64,000 bases of DNA from Gilvibacter sp. (GTDB taxonomy: Bacteria > Bacteroidota > Bacteroidia > Flavobacteriales > Flavobacteriaceae), in assembly GCF_013214815.1 (NCBI RefSeq), contig NZ_JABSPU010000002.1, positions 1-64,000 of the forward strand. Direction: 5' to 3'. The notes under the pieces are model-generated. The model had not been told where the DNA came from. It did not search any database and saw nothing but the letters and a program-made list of their open reading frames with translations. How positions within the stretch are numbered: the first letter of the stretch is position 1; every line of letters begins with the position of its first letter. Shown here piece by piece: positions 53,892 to 63,264 of this stretch. The translations under genes were made by a program, and so were the position numbers.

Positions 53892-54422
53892 ATGAAAATC
53901 AATGTACGCTTGTTCATAATGTTACTCCTCTGCACCTTTATTTTCAACAACAACACCATGGCCCAATCTACCGCTTATATGAGTGAAAATCTGGCCATCA
54001 CGAGTATAGATCTTGTGGATCAGAAAGACGGAAGCTTTGTGTTTCAAATCAAGCTCACAGATTTTAGTGGTCGGAAACAACTTCCCGAAGGCTTCGGGTT
54101 TAGTGGCGTTACCTTTACTGATGATGGCAAAGGAAACGATCCAAAAGCCGGAGATGGTATCTATCATTCCAAAGAGTTGGGTGATTATAAAAAACTACGA
54201 AATCGCGATTTTCTCGATGTGGTTATCGTTGGCAATCAGTTCAAACACCATCAAAAACTCAGCAAGGTAAGCTCTAAGGGAATTGGCTGTAAGTTCGTTC
54301 CTTGCGGTTGTCCTTGTGATAATGGGACCACCTGTAATGCATGTAATTGGTTTGGCTGGAGCTGTTGGAAAATAGAATCCTGCGAGATCAGTATAAGCCT
54401 GAGTGATCTGATTATGCTCTAA
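53892..54422 (+). CDS. Exported protein with Cys-rich C-terminal segment
   Basis: This 176-residue protein has a signal peptide (about 1-24, ending TMAQ). The middle is beta-rich with a DDGKGNDPKAGDGIYHS loop resembling calcium-loop motifs. The last 44 residues hold eight Cys (133, 138, 140, 142, 148, 151, 158, 164) with several CxC and CxxC spacings and aromatic residues between, looking like a small disulphide or metal-binding knot. It starts a plus-strand run with a CPBP protease and two unknown exported proteins. I recognise no family. A cleaved C-terminal peptide is an inference from the adjoining protease. Confidence 0.7.
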   Translation: MKINVRLFIMLLLCTFIFNNNTMAQSTAYMSENLAITSIDLVDQKDGSFVFQIKLTDFSGRKQLPEGFGFSGVTFTDDGKGNDPKAGDGIYHSKELGDYKKLRNRDFLDVVIVGNQFKHHQKLSKVSSKGIGCKFVPCGCPCDNGTTCNACNWFGWSCWKIESCEISISLSDLIML

Positions 54423-54425
54423 AAA

Positions 54426-55250
54426 ATGAAAGGCCTCTTTAAAATAGATAAACGCATCCCGTTGCTTTTACTGATCGTTCTAGTGGTGGGTGTGATCATA
54501 AGACAGTTTCAAGATGTCGAAATGCCTGAATTGCTCAAAGTGCTAATTACCAACGGGATTCTAATCACCACTGTAGTTATTCTTTTTTGGTCAAACACAG
54601 TTGTATTTAGTTTAAAACTACGCACTGGGATACAAGTAGGAATCTGGTTTTGGATTAGTTTGATTGCTTGCCTTGTATTTTGCTGGGCTACCTCATCAGG
54701 AGTGAATTTGGACAATTATGATTCGATTTTCTTGACCCAGCTTTTGGGTATTGTATTTGTTCAGACCTTTGCGGAAGAACTTATTTTTAGAGGCCTTTTA
54801 ATTAACGGGTACCTTATTCGAGGGGTTAAGATTCGGCAGGCTGTCTTTTATTCTGCCGCGCTATTTGGCAGTATGCATTTGATTAACCTAAGCTCCAATA
54901 CCGATACCGTCTCAGTTCTTAATCAAACCGTAATGGCAACTTTTATGGGCGTCTTTTTAGGAGCCATTTACATCCATGTCCGAAATATCTATTGGATGGG
55001 TTTACTGCATATGTTGATCAATTTACCGTCATACCTAAAGAAGTATCCCAATACTTTTTGGATGGAATCTGAAGCTCTGGCCACGAATGAAATGAATCTC
55101 ATCTCTACACTAATCTCCTCTTTTTTAATCCTAATTATGTTCAGTCCTTTTTTGATATCAGGTTTACTCATGCTCAGAGAAAAAACATTGTCAAAACTGG
55201 ATTTAGACACCACCAAAAAGGCTAAAGAAAAAGCTTTTAGCCGCATTTAA
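54426..55250 (+). CDS. CPBP family intramembrane glutamate protease
   Basis: This 274-residue protein has about eight transmembrane helices and the intact CPBP motifs: EE-x3-R (Glu117, Glu118, Arg122 in FAEELIFRG), FxxxH (FGSMH, His151) and HxxxN (His195, Asn199 in HMLIN). Members cut prenylated or signal-like peptides, or confer immunity to bacteriocin-type peptides. It starts 3 bp after the Cys-rich protein gene, close enough to be translationally coupled, so it could mature or detoxify that product. Confidence 0.88.
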   Translation: MKGLFKIDKRIPLLLLIVLVVGVIIRQFQDVEMPELLKVLITNGILITTVVILFWSNTVVFSLKLRTGIQVGIWFWISLIACLVFCWATSSGVNLDNYDSIFLTQLLGIVFVQTFAEELIFRGLLINGYLIRGVKIRQAVFYSAALFGSMHLINLSSNTDTVSVLNQTVMATFMGVFLGAIYIHVRNIYWMGLLHMLINLPSYLKKYPNTFWMESEALATNEMNLISTLISSFLILIMFSPFLISGLLMLREKTLSKLDLDTTKKAKEKAFSRI

Positions 55251-55271
55251 CTTCCCCTGCCAATATACATT

Positions 55272-55688
55272 ATGAAACGCTATTTTTTTATGGCAATGGC
55301 CTCTTTGGCCTTGTCCCAACCCATCCATGCCCAAACAGCTCAAGTACAGTTTGGACGCTATGGAGAGTGCCACAGCGGTCGCGGCATCTGCGCGATCAGC
55401 AGTGAAGCCGCAAGACAAGAACACAACGCAACCTTGATCAAAGAAGACGGTGTTATCGTTTTAAGGATACACACCGAATTTTTGGATTCAAAAGCCAAAA
55501 GTCAGCTCACTGAGACAATCATCACCTCGCCCGCAGGCTTTATAAGAATTGACACCGCTTTTAGCTTCAATGAAGGAGTTAAAAATTTATTAGATGGTTT
55601 AGGTTCTCAACTTAGTGGACTTAGTGCGCGGAACTATCCAATAACCTTGGAACAGGGTCAAGTCAATATATACCTCACCAAAATTTAA
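55272..55688 (+). CDS. Small exported protein of unknown function
   Basis: This is a 138-residue protein with a signal peptide (about 1-20, ending IHAQ). The mature start carries ECHSGRGICAI with two Cys that may form a disulphide loop. The rest alternates short strands and helices, with no recognised family. It lies 21 bp after the CPBP gene and 4 bp before the next gene, so all four genes are probably one operon. A role with the Cys-rich protein is only inferred from position. Confidence 0.65.
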   Translation: MKRYFFMAMASLALSQPIHAQTAQVQFGRYGECHSGRGICAISSEAARQEHNATLIKEDGVIVLRIHTEFLDSKAKSQLTETIITSPAGFIRIDTAFSFNEGVKNLLDGLGSQLSGLSARNYPITLEQGQVNIYLTKI

Positions 55689-55692
55689 GGGT

Positions 55693-56850
55693 ATGAAAGC
55701 ACTACTTGTATTTACACTTATCCATTCTGCATGCATTCAACCTTTGAGAGCATTCCATGATGAATTTCCACCTGAGAGTACCTTTGATCAGATTCTGCTG
55801 GAATTAGAAAGCGAGATCACCGAAATCCGAATTTCCTATCAACAGGAATACAGAACCTTGGGTCTTGCCATTGAAGAAGTACGTCAGAATATGTTAATGG
55901 CGCAAACGACAGCAGATCTGGTCAGGCTTATTTACAGGAAAGACCATCTGCTCGAGCTATTAGACATTACCAAGCAAACAGAATATGCCGATATCAGTAA
56001 AGTAAGATACCTCAAAGGACTTCAATTGATACGGTTGCTCTTTGAGAAAATGTTGTCCTTGGATCATCATTTTGAAGCAGTGACCACGTTTTCAGAAATG
56101 AGCGCTATGGCTAATCCAAATAGCTTTGAAGCTTTCAATGAAGTCAAAGGAATTCTACAACAGCAGCAAAAAAAATCGAATTTTGACCTTCCGGATCTAC
56201 TGGGTGAAAACATATATACTTCTGTTGTACATTCAATGGTTTCCCTATTCAACAGCGGACAGTCCCGCAAGGAAAAGGAAGCGGCTATTAAGGATATTGA
56301 ATGCATCTTGGATTTTTCTTTAAACATGCATCAGGACCTCAACACGATCTACTTTGAAACCGCTTTTTTAAAGTCTAGCAGCGATGACCTTTTAGATGGA
56401 TTGGAGGAACTCTTTAGAGCATATACTTTGCCCATAGGATATCAAAATAGCTTAGAAAAATGCCGAGCTATGGACGATTGGGATGCGCTTAAAGAAGCCT
56501 TGAATCAATACTTAAATAAGATGCAATCGGCAATTTTGGATCCTTCTAAAAGCGATCAGGCTTTTAAGCTCCAAGTCAATTTGGAATTCAGTATAGACCG
56601 TTTGCTTCAGTTCATTGCACAGTACAACAACTTCATTGATCAAGGGGCAAAATTCTACCAGAAATTCGCAATTATGTTATCCAGTTACGAGAACGAAGCA
56701 CTTTGCAGAGGGCAGATACCAGGAGAATTTGAAGTACTTAGGCAAAAGATCACCAATTCCATAGATAAATTTAACAATGCCTATAAACCTGCGGAGATCA
56801 ATGGAAGTAAATTGAAGGAAGTCCTCTACGGAATCAATGAGTTCGACTAA
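55693..56850 (+). CDS. Exported or membrane-associated helical protein of unknown function
   Basis: This is a 385-residue protein with a hydrophobic leader (about 1-19, MKALLVFTLIHSACIQ), possibly a lipoprotein (Cys14) or signal peptide. The rest is mostly long charged helices with LE and EE repeats and no catalytic motif, suggesting a scaffold or binding protein. It is the last gene of the four-gene run and overlaps the convergent MATE gene by 4 bp. I recognise no family. Confidence 0.6.
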   Translation: MKALLVFTLIHSACIQPLRAFHDEFPPESTFDQILLELESEITEIRISYQQEYRTLGLAIEEVRQNMLMAQTTADLVRLIYRKDHLLELLDITKQTEYADISKVRYLKGLQLIRLLFEKMLSLDHHFEAVTTFSEMSAMANPNSFEAFNEVKGILQQQQKKSNFDLPDLLGENIYTSVVHSMVSLFNSGQSRKEKEAAIKDIECILDFSLNMHQDLNTIYFETAFLKSSSDDLLDGLEELFRAYTLPIGYQNSLEKCRAMDDWDALKEALNQYLNKMQSAILDPSKSDQAFKLQVNLEFSIDRLLQFIAQYNNFIDQGAKFYQKFAIMLSSYENEALCRGQIPGEFEVLRQKITNSIDKFNNAYKPAEINGSKLKEVLYGINEFD

Positions 56851-58226
56851 GTCGTGGCCCGCATCCGTTTAACCGCAGCATTTAAGAAATAACCGGTCAC
56901 TACAGTAGCCAGCACATCTGCTATGGGGAAGGATATCCAGACGCCAAATACGCCCAAATAAGTCGGTAATATCAAGATCAAAGGGATTAGGAAAAAACCT
57001 TGTTTGGTAAGACTCAATAACAATGCGGGAACCGCTTTGCCAATGGCTTGAAAGTAACTCGCCCCAATGAGTTGCACCACTATGATGGGAGTCGCGGCAA
57101 ATACCCAGCGTAAGGCGTTTGGAGTCCTTTTTAGAATCTCCGTATTGTTGGCCAGTGTCTGCGCGTCAATATTGTCACTGCTGCCAATAAAAACCGTAAC
57201 TATTTCTGTTGGAAATGCCATGATCAGGGCAAAGATCAGTACAGCCAATCCTCCGGAATATTTAATAGAGGTGTTGATGGATTCTCGCACGCGTTCAAAC
57301 TGTTTGGCGCCGTAATTGTACCCTGCAATAGGCAGGAAGCCTTGGTTTACACCAATCACTGGGAAAAGTGCAAACATGAGCATACGCGAAATGATTCCGT
57401 AAACAGCCACGTCCAAATCATCCCCATAATGAATAAGTACATTGTTCAATAGAATGGTGAGCACTGCAATTACTCCTTGGCGGGATAAGGTCACAAAACT
57501 CAAGGCATTGATCTCGCGAACAATGTTCCGCTGCAAAGAGAAGGAGCTCCATTTCAAACGGAGTTCACTCTTAACAGCAAAGAACCAAAAGATGAACGCA
57601 AAACAGATGGCATAACTGATGAAGGTCGCCCAAGCTGCACCTTCCATGCCCATATCAAAAACACGGATCAAGATCCAGTCCATGAAAATGTTCCCAATAG
57701 CTGGCAACATCATAGCGTACATGGCAAATTTAGGTTTGCCTTCTGCACGGATCACGTTGTTGCCCATCATGCACATGGCCAACATCACAATTCCGTAAAG
57801 CACTATATTGTAATAGGTCAGAGCGAGATCTTTAAATGACTCACCTGCCCCAAAGAATTCGATCAAATAATCTTGAAAGACCAGGCCCAAAATGGCCAGA
57901 ATCCCAGAAGTAAAAAAGGTCAGTGTTATTTGATTTCCAAAAACCTTTAAAGCTTTGTCATTGTCTCCTGCACCGAGGGCTCTTGATAATACGGAACCTC
58001 CTCCAATACCAACGGCCAAACCAATTGCGGCAATAAAGAAAGTAACAGGAATTACAACGGTGATGGCAGATATGGCCAAAGGGCCAATCCATCGGCCTAC
58101 AAAAATGGTATCAACGATCATGTTCAAGGACATGACCAAAATTCCAATAGACGCCGGAACAGCCTGCTGGATCAGCAATTTGCTAATAGGGGCGGTGCCC
58201 AGTGCTTTGGAATTCCTTTTTGCCAT
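56847..58226 (-). CDS. MATE family efflux transporter
   Basis: This 459-residue inner-membrane protein has about twelve transmembrane helices in two homologous halves, with the GGGSVLSRALGAGD segment of MATE exporters in the first half and MNILPxxG-like loop patterns in the second. It exports drugs or metabolites by Na+ or H+ antiport. It directly abuts hemH on the same strand (no gap) and overlaps the helical-protein gene at its other end. The substrate is unknown. The length is normal. Confidence 0.9.
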   Translation of the reverse strand: MAKRNSKALGTAPISKLLIQQAVPASIGILVMSLNMIVDTIFVGRWIGPLAISAITVVIPVTFFIAAIGLAVGIGGGSVLSRALGAGDNDKALKVFGNQITLTFFTSGILAILGLVFQDYLIEFFGAGESFKDLALTYYNIVLYGIVMLAMCMMGNNVIRAEGKPKFAMYAMMLPAIGNIFMDWILIRVFDMGMEGAAWATFISYAICFAFIFWFFAVKSELRLKWSSFSLQRNIVREINALSFVTLSRQGVIAVLTILLNNVLIHYGDDLDVAVYGIISRMLMFALFPVIGVNQGFLPIAGYNYGAKQFERVRESINTSIKYSGGLAVLIFALIMAFPTEIVTVFIGSSDNIDAQTLANNTEILKRTPNALRWVFAATPIIVVQLIGASYFQAIGKAVPALLLSLTKQGFFLIPLILILPTYLGVFGVWISFPIADVLATVVTGYFLNAAVKRMRATT

Positions 58227-59270
58227 TTAGGCTATTGCTGTTTTTAAATCGGCAATGCGCCAGTGTTCGATCCAATCAGCAAGCAATGAGGCCCAATCGT
58301 CATCCTCATTCAAACAAGGGATCACAGTAAAGTCTTCTCCGCCTACTTCGTGAAAAATTTCTTCCCCTTCCATGGCAATTTCTTCTAGCGTCTCCAAACA
58401 GTCACTCACAAATGCTGGAGTAACAATGGCCAATCGCTTAGTCCCGGCTAAGCCCATTTTTTCAATAGTACGGTCTGTATAAGGTTGCAACCAGGGATCA
58501 AAACCTAATCTAGATTGGAAGGTAGTAGTGTAGGTTCCTTCCTCAAATTGTAAATATTTAGCGACCAATCGGGTTGTTTCTTTACACTGATGTCGATAGC
58601 AATAAGCATGCGCCTCACTAGGAGTTTGACAACAACTGCCATCTATTTTGCAGTGCGATTTGGTCGGATCACTCTTGCGAATGTGACGTTCCGGAACCCC
58701 GTGATAACTGAACAGCAAATGCTCGTAATTACTTCCTTCTAAACCGCGTTTAATAGACTCCGATAATACCTTGATATAACGCGGGTCATTATAAAAGGGA
58801 TCCAAAGTGCTGATGTGCAACTGCGGGAAGAACTCTTGGCGTAATTCTTCCACCTTTACCGTGATGGTTTCTGTTGTTGCCATGGCAAACTGCGGATACA
58901 AGGGCATAACCAGAATCTCTTCAACGCCTTTATCCACTAATTCTTGCATCCCATTTTTAATGGTCATGCTACCATATCGCATGGCTAAAGCCACTGGAAT
59001 CTCTAGTTTTTCTTGCACTTTGGCCTGTAAACGTTCTGAGAGCACTATGAGCGGAGAGCCTTCCTCCCACCAGATCTTGGAATAGGCCTCGGCTGACTTT
59101 TTGGGACGGGTATTCAAAATGATTCCTCTGACCAATAGAATTCGCGCCCAACGCGGCACGTCAATCACTCTTGGATCCATCAAAAACTCATCCAAATAAC
59201 GCTTTACGTCTTTAGGGTCTGTACTGTCTGGCGACCCCAAATTGACCATTAAAACACCTTTCTTATGCAT
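58227..59270 (-). CDS. hemH: Ferrochelatase with an internal Cys cluster
   Basis: This 347-residue enzyme inserts Fe2+ into protoporphyrin IX, the last step of haem synthesis. The catalytic His190 lies in FSYHGVPERHI, and GVLMVNLGSP opens the family signature. It also carries Cys207, 213, 214, 224 and 229 between the catalytic His and the C-terminal half, in the region where some bacterial ferrochelatases bind a [2Fe-2S] cluster with four Cys. Whether this one does is not shown. The gene is followed directly by the MATE gene and lies 1.2 kb from the hemA operon, divergent across an AraC gene. Confidence 0.95.
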   Translation of the reverse strand: MHKKGVLMVNLGSPDSTDPKDVKRYLDEFLMDPRVIDVPRWARILLVRGIILNTRPKKSAEAYSKIWWEEGSPLIVLSERLQAKVQEKLEIPVALAMRYGSMTIKNGMQELVDKGVEEILVMPLYPQFAMATTETITVKVEELRQEFFPQLHISTLDPFYNDPRYIKVLSESIKRGLEGSNYEHLLFSYHGVPERHIRKSDPTKSHCKIDGSCCQTPSEAHAYCYRHQCKETTRLVAKYLQFEEGTYTTTFQSRLGFDPWLQPYTDRTIEKMGLAGTKRLAIVTPAFVSDCLETLEEIAMEGEEIFHEVGGEDFTVIPCLNEDDDWASLLADWIEHWRIADLKTAIA

Positions 59271-59355
59271 GATACTTTTTTTGCGAAGTTAAGCCGCTTA
59301 AAGGCTATAATTCTTGCGCTGTTTTATTATTTGACAATTGATTAATCAATATCGT

Positions 59356-60240
59356 TTATACTGTTTGACCCATGGTAAACTTCTTGGGTGTGGTTCCGTA
59401 GCGCTTTTTAAAGGCGGCAATAAAATGACTTGCCGTGCTATAGCCCAGTTTTAGGCCAACTTCGTTCACATTGAGTGTTCCTGAAGCTAAAAGTTGACGC
59501 GCCACTTCCATTTTATACTCCAACAAAAAGCTAAACACAGAATCCCCATAAATCTGTTTAAAACCTTCTTTAAGTCTGTTGATTGGCATTTGCACTTCAT
59601 CTGCTAATTCCTGCAAACTCGGTGGCTCAGCCATCCGCTTGATGATAATCTCTTTAGCTTGTTTGATCTTTTTCACATTGGCCTCACTGGCTAAAAAGGG
59701 ACACTGTGCAATGTCCAACTCTTCGGGTTTGTTGAAATACAAACTCAATAATTCATAAGCTTTGGCTTTGAAATAAAGCGGCTTTACGTTTGGGTGTAAG
59801 TTGAATTGTAAGAGTTGATTCAATGCCACTGCCATGGAAGGCGTGATCATGGTTTCCTGATAGTACTTTTGCTTACTATTCTCTTCCGATAGGAAAGTGA
59901 TATAATTCGCTTCGGTTGAAAAAAAACTGTGAAGTTTAGAAATGGGCACTATTATGGATAACAACCACGAATCAGGCGCTAAGGTGAGTGCTATGGGCAA
60001 TTCTTTCTTCGGATTGTAGAGCAGAATGGCCTTACCCTCTCCCGCCGGAAAGGTGTAAGTATTGTTGTTGAATTGAAAAAATCCACTGCCTTTTACACAA
60101 AAATGAAACTGCAGGCAATCTTGACGTACTTCCCTGCTGTAGAAGGTGTTAGTATCTTCTTCATTCAAAAACTCCAACACAAAAAAGCCAGGATCGATAC
60201 TGGTTTGTTCGTAAATGCCGTTAGCGACACTTTTTTCCAT
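59356..60240 (-). CDS. AraC family transcriptional regulator
   Basis: This 294-residue protein has a cupin-like N-terminal sensing domain (about 20-150) and a C-terminal AraC double helix-turn-helix (about 200-290) with LQELADEVQMPINRL and VGLKLGYSTASHFIAAFKKRYG. It is divergent from hemA across a 197-bp gap, so it may regulate the haem operon, hemH or itself. No effector can be deduced. A GTTTG-like -7 element is not convincing in its upstream region. Confidence 0.9.
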   Translation of the reverse strand: MEKSVANGIYEQTSIDPGFFVLEFLNEEDTNTFYSREVRQDCLQFHFCVKGSGFFQFNNNTYTFPAGEGKAILLYNPKKELPIALTLAPDSWLLSIIVPISKLHSFFSTEANYITFLSEENSKQKYYQETMITPSMAVALNQLLQFNLHPNVKPLYFKAKAYELLSLYFNKPEELDIAQCPFLASEANVKKIKQAKEIIIKRMAEPPSLQELADEVQMPINRLKEGFKQIYGDSVFSFLLEYKMEVARQLLASGTLNVNEVGLKLGYSTASHFIAAFKKRYGTTPKKFTMGQTV

Positions 60241-60409
60241 TTTAGCTTTGAATTTTAGATTAATTATTTAGACTCATTCTAAATAAAGAATTGACATTTA
60301 TCATATCTCAGCCCCCAAAAATAGTGCATTTTGCGCCCCAAAGTTTCAATTTAAGTCAATATTAACAGGCTTCGATATTATAAATACCGCTAGCGTTATT
60401 TTTTAAAAA

Positions 60410-60427
60410 TCGTAGCGATTAATTTTG
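60410..60427 (+). promoter_or_regulatory. hemA -7 box next to a small dyad
   Basis: TAATTTTG (60420-60427) fits TAnnTTTG, 10 bp before the ATG. It directly follows AATCG-TAG-CGATT (60409-60421), a 5-bp inverted repeat. No clear -33 element is seen. Confidence 0.4.
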
Positions 60428-60437
60428 CGGCGTTTCT

Positions 60438-61706
60438 ATGAGCAAGAACACCCAAAGAACAACCACGGCTATGGCCGACTCTCGTTTTATCGTTATCGGG
60501 CTGAATTATCAGAAAGCCGATGCCGAGACGCGTGGACATTTTAGCTTGAGTCCAGATGCGCAACTTGCTCTTTTAGAAAGTGCAAAGCAGCAAGGCATTG
60601 ATGCCATCAGTGTAATATCCACTTGCAACCGCAGTGAGATCTATGGCTTTGCGCGATCTGCGGATCAATTCATTGATTTGCTATGCGATCATACCAACGG
60701 AAACAAACCTGAATTTCTCACCGCATCCTACATCTACACCGGTAATGAGGCAATACGCCATTTATTCCGCGTGGGTACAGGACTGGATTCTCAGATTTTG
60801 GGTGATTTTGAGATCATCAGTCAATTGAGGCGATCTTTCAAGCAGGCCAAAAACCTCGGAATGCTCAATCCATTTATGGAACGACTCATCAATGAGGTGA
60901 TTCGCGCCAGCAAACGCATTAAGAATGAAACGGCTTTATCCAGTGGAGCTACCTCAGTCAGTTTTGCTGCCGTACAATATATCTTGGCACGTGTTCCTTA
61001 CGTGACCAACAAAAATATTTTGCTCTTTGGAACTGGGAAGATCGGGCGTAATACTTGTGAGAACCTTATAAAACATACTCGAAACGAACACATCACTTTG
61101 ATCAACCGAACGCGATCCAAGGCCGAGAAAATTGCAGGGAAGTTCAATTTGATCGTTTCTGATTACGCCAATTTACAATCCGAGATTGCTCAGGCCGATA
61201 TCTTAATAGTAGCGACAGGGGCACAGATGCCTACCGTTTCAAATGCCTTGCTACACCTAAAAAAACCACTGCTGATCCTGGATCTTTCGATACCAAAAAA
61301 TGTGGCGCAAGATGTGGAGAACAACCCTTTGGTACACTTGGTACATTTGGATCAACTCAGTAAAATTGCAGACGACACCCTATCGGAGCGCGCACAACAA
61401 GTACCAAAGGCCTACAAGATCATTGAACTGATCGAAACCGAATTTTACGAGTGGGTAGAAAAACGCAAATTCGCTCCGACCCTGCGTGCCCTCAAACAAC
61501 AACTCAATCTGTATGCTGCGGCAGAGATTGACAATCAGCGTAAAAAATTAGACGATTTCAACGAAGAACAAGCGCAGATCCTGACCGATAGAATCGTTCA
61601 AAAAATCACAACACAAGTGGCCAATCACCTCAACAAAATGGATACTACAGAGGTGGACCAACACGAATTGATCCGCAAAGTGTTCAACCTGCAAACCGAA
61701 CAATAA
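60438..61706 (+). CDS. hemA: Glutamyl-tRNA reductase
   Basis: This 422-residue enzyme makes glutamate-1-semialdehyde from Glu-tRNA, the first committed step of C5-pathway tetrapyrrole synthesis. Catalytic Cys63 lies in STCNRSEIYGF. The NADPH domain carries LLFGTGKIGRN (about 195-206). A C-terminal dimerisation helix follows. It opens the hemA-hemC-hemD-hemE operon: stop and hemC start overlap (TAATG). Confidence 0.96.
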   Translation: MSKNTQRTTTAMADSRFIVIGLNYQKADAETRGHFSLSPDAQLALLESAKQQGIDAISVISTCNRSEIYGFARSADQFIDLLCDHTNGNKPEFLTASYIYTGNEAIRHLFRVGTGLDSQILGDFEIISQLRRSFKQAKNLGMLNPFMERLINEVIRASKRIKNETALSSGATSVSFAAVQYILARVPYVTNKNILLFGTGKIGRNTCENLIKHTRNEHITLINRTRSKAEKIAGKFNLIVSDYANLQSEIAQADILIVATGAQMPTVSNALLHLKKPLLILDLSIPKNVAQDVENNPLVHLVHLDQLSKIADDTLSERAQQVPKAYKIIELIETEFYEWVEKRKFAPTLRALKQQLNLYAAAEIDNQRKKLDDFNEEQAQILTDRIVQKITTQVANHLNKMDTTEVDQHELIRKVFNLQTEQ

Positions 61707-62614
61707 TGGAGGCCGCAATTAGAATTGGAACCCGTCAAAGTCCTTTGGCCCTTTGGCAAGCCAACACCGTAAAGTCACTTTTGGAGGCTCAAGGGCACAA
61801 TTGTGTTTTAGTGCCTATTAATTCCCAAGGGGATCTCAATTTAGAACAACCACTTTATGAATTGGGGGTGGTTGGCGTCTTTACTAAAACTTTAGATGCT
61901 GCACTGCTGGCCGATAAAATTGACGTGGCCGTGCACTCCATGAAGGACATGCCTACGGCCTTGCCAAAAGGTATTGCACTTGCTGCAGTTTTAAAGCGAG
62001 CAGACCCGCACGATATTTTGGTTCATAAAGGAACCGACTTCTTAAATGCAGCAGGAACTATTGCCACCGGAAGCCTTCGCAGAAAGGCGCAATGGTTGCA
62101 CAAATACCCGAACCATGAAGTTGTTGGACTGCGAGGCAATGTGCAAACTCGTCTTCAAAAGCTAAAAGACAATCAGTGGAACGGCGCCATATTTGCCAAG
62201 GCAGGATTGGCCCGAGTTGATCTCTTGCCAGATCAATACCATCAGTTGGATTGGATGATCCCTGCACCAGCTCAAGGCGCAGTAGCTGTTGTTGCCAAAC
62301 AGAAAGATTCACAACTGCTTGAAGATTGTAAAGCGATCAACGATCAAAATACTGCACTTTGCACCCATATTGAGCGTCAATTTTTACGTACGCTTGAAGG
62401 AGGTTGTACCGCGCCCATTGGAGCCATCGGGACTATAGAAAATGAGCAGATCCATTTCAAAGGAAGCCTGCACAGTTTGGATGGAAGCCAAGCAAAAATT
62501 ATTGATCAGACCGCACCAATTGCTCAAGCAAATAACCTGGGAGCTACTTTAGCCAAAGAGCTTTTAGGCGATGGCGGAACGTCAATTATGGAAGCAATTA
62601 GAACCGAATTATGA
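61706..62614 (+). CDS. hemC: Porphobilinogen deaminase (hydroxymethylbilane synthase)
   Basis: This 302-residue enzyme joins four porphobilinogens into hydroxymethylbilane. It starts IRIGTRQSPLALWQA, and Cys234 in EGGCTAPIGA holds the dipyrromethane cofactor. Conserved arginines lie in GSLRRKAQ and GLRGNVQTR. It is second in the operon: its ATG overlaps the hemA stop, and its stop overlaps the hemD ATG (ATGA). Confidence 0.97.
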   Translation: MEAAIRIGTRQSPLALWQANTVKSLLEAQGHNCVLVPINSQGDLNLEQPLYELGVVGVFTKTLDAALLADKIDVAVHSMKDMPTALPKGIALAAVLKRADPHDILVHKGTDFLNAAGTIATGSLRRKAQWLHKYPNHEVVGLRGNVQTRLQKLKDNQWNGAIFAKAGLARVDLLPDQYHQLDWMIPAPAQGAVAVVAKQKDSQLLEDCKAINDQNTALCTHIERQFLRTLEGGCTAPIGAIGTIENEQIHFKGSLHSLDGSQAKIIDQTAPIAQANNLGATLAKELLGDGGTSIMEAIRTEL

Positions 62615-63264
62615 GATTGCTGTCTACCAAAATATTGAACGACGAACAACAGGCTCGCTTACAGGCTGCAGGATATGAAGTGTCTCATTACGACAGCCTT
62701 TCCATTGAGCTGCTCACTTTTGAGATTCCTGAGCAAGCTGATCACTGCATTTTTAGTTCTCAAAATGCAGCAAAGGCCTTTATCAATAACGATTCGGCTA
62801 TTAAACAGCGTTCTGTTTATTGTGTTGGAGAAAAAGCAGCGCTGCTTTTAGAAGAAAATGGGCAAAAAGTGGTTGAAATTGGGCAAAATGCTGCCGATTT
62901 GGCCCAAAAAATCATAAAAAACCACAAAAACGTCCCTTTTTATTACTTCAGCGGAAATCTCCGACGACCAGAAATGCCGCAGTTACTTGCTCAAAATCAA
63001 GTGGTGTTTCACGAAGTACCAGCCTATGAAACCCGATTGAACTATCCGGAATTTGGCCAGCAGTTCGAGACTGTTCTGTTTTTTAGTCCAACCGGCGTTC
63101 AGAGCTATCACAAGAAAAATAACAACACTAATTATACAGCAATCTGCATTGGTGAAACTACCCGAGCAGAAGCTTTAGCATTTACATCTCATACTGCAAC
63201 AGCCCTCCACACCACCGTAGATGGTGTTTTGGACGCTGCTTTGCAACACTTAGAAAAAGCATGA
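62611..63264 (+). CDS. hemD: Uroporphyrinogen-III synthase
   Basis: This 217-residue enzyme closes hydroxymethylbilane with inversion of ring D. The family is poorly conserved in sequence. The assignment rests on length, the bilobed alpha/beta pattern ([41 protein letters not shown]) and its position between hemC and hemE. ATGA overlaps on both sides give full coupling. Confidence 0.93.
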   Translation: MRLLSTKILNDEQQARLQAAGYEVSHYDSLSIELLTFEIPEQADHCIFSSQNAAKAFINNDSAIKQRSVYCVGEKAALLLEENGQKVVEIGQNAADLAQKIIKNHKNVPFYYFSGNLRRPEMPQLLAQNQVVFHEVPAYETRLNYPEFGQQFETVLFFSPTGVQSYHKKNNNTNYTAICIGETTRAEALAFTSHTATALHTTVDGVLDAALQHLEKA

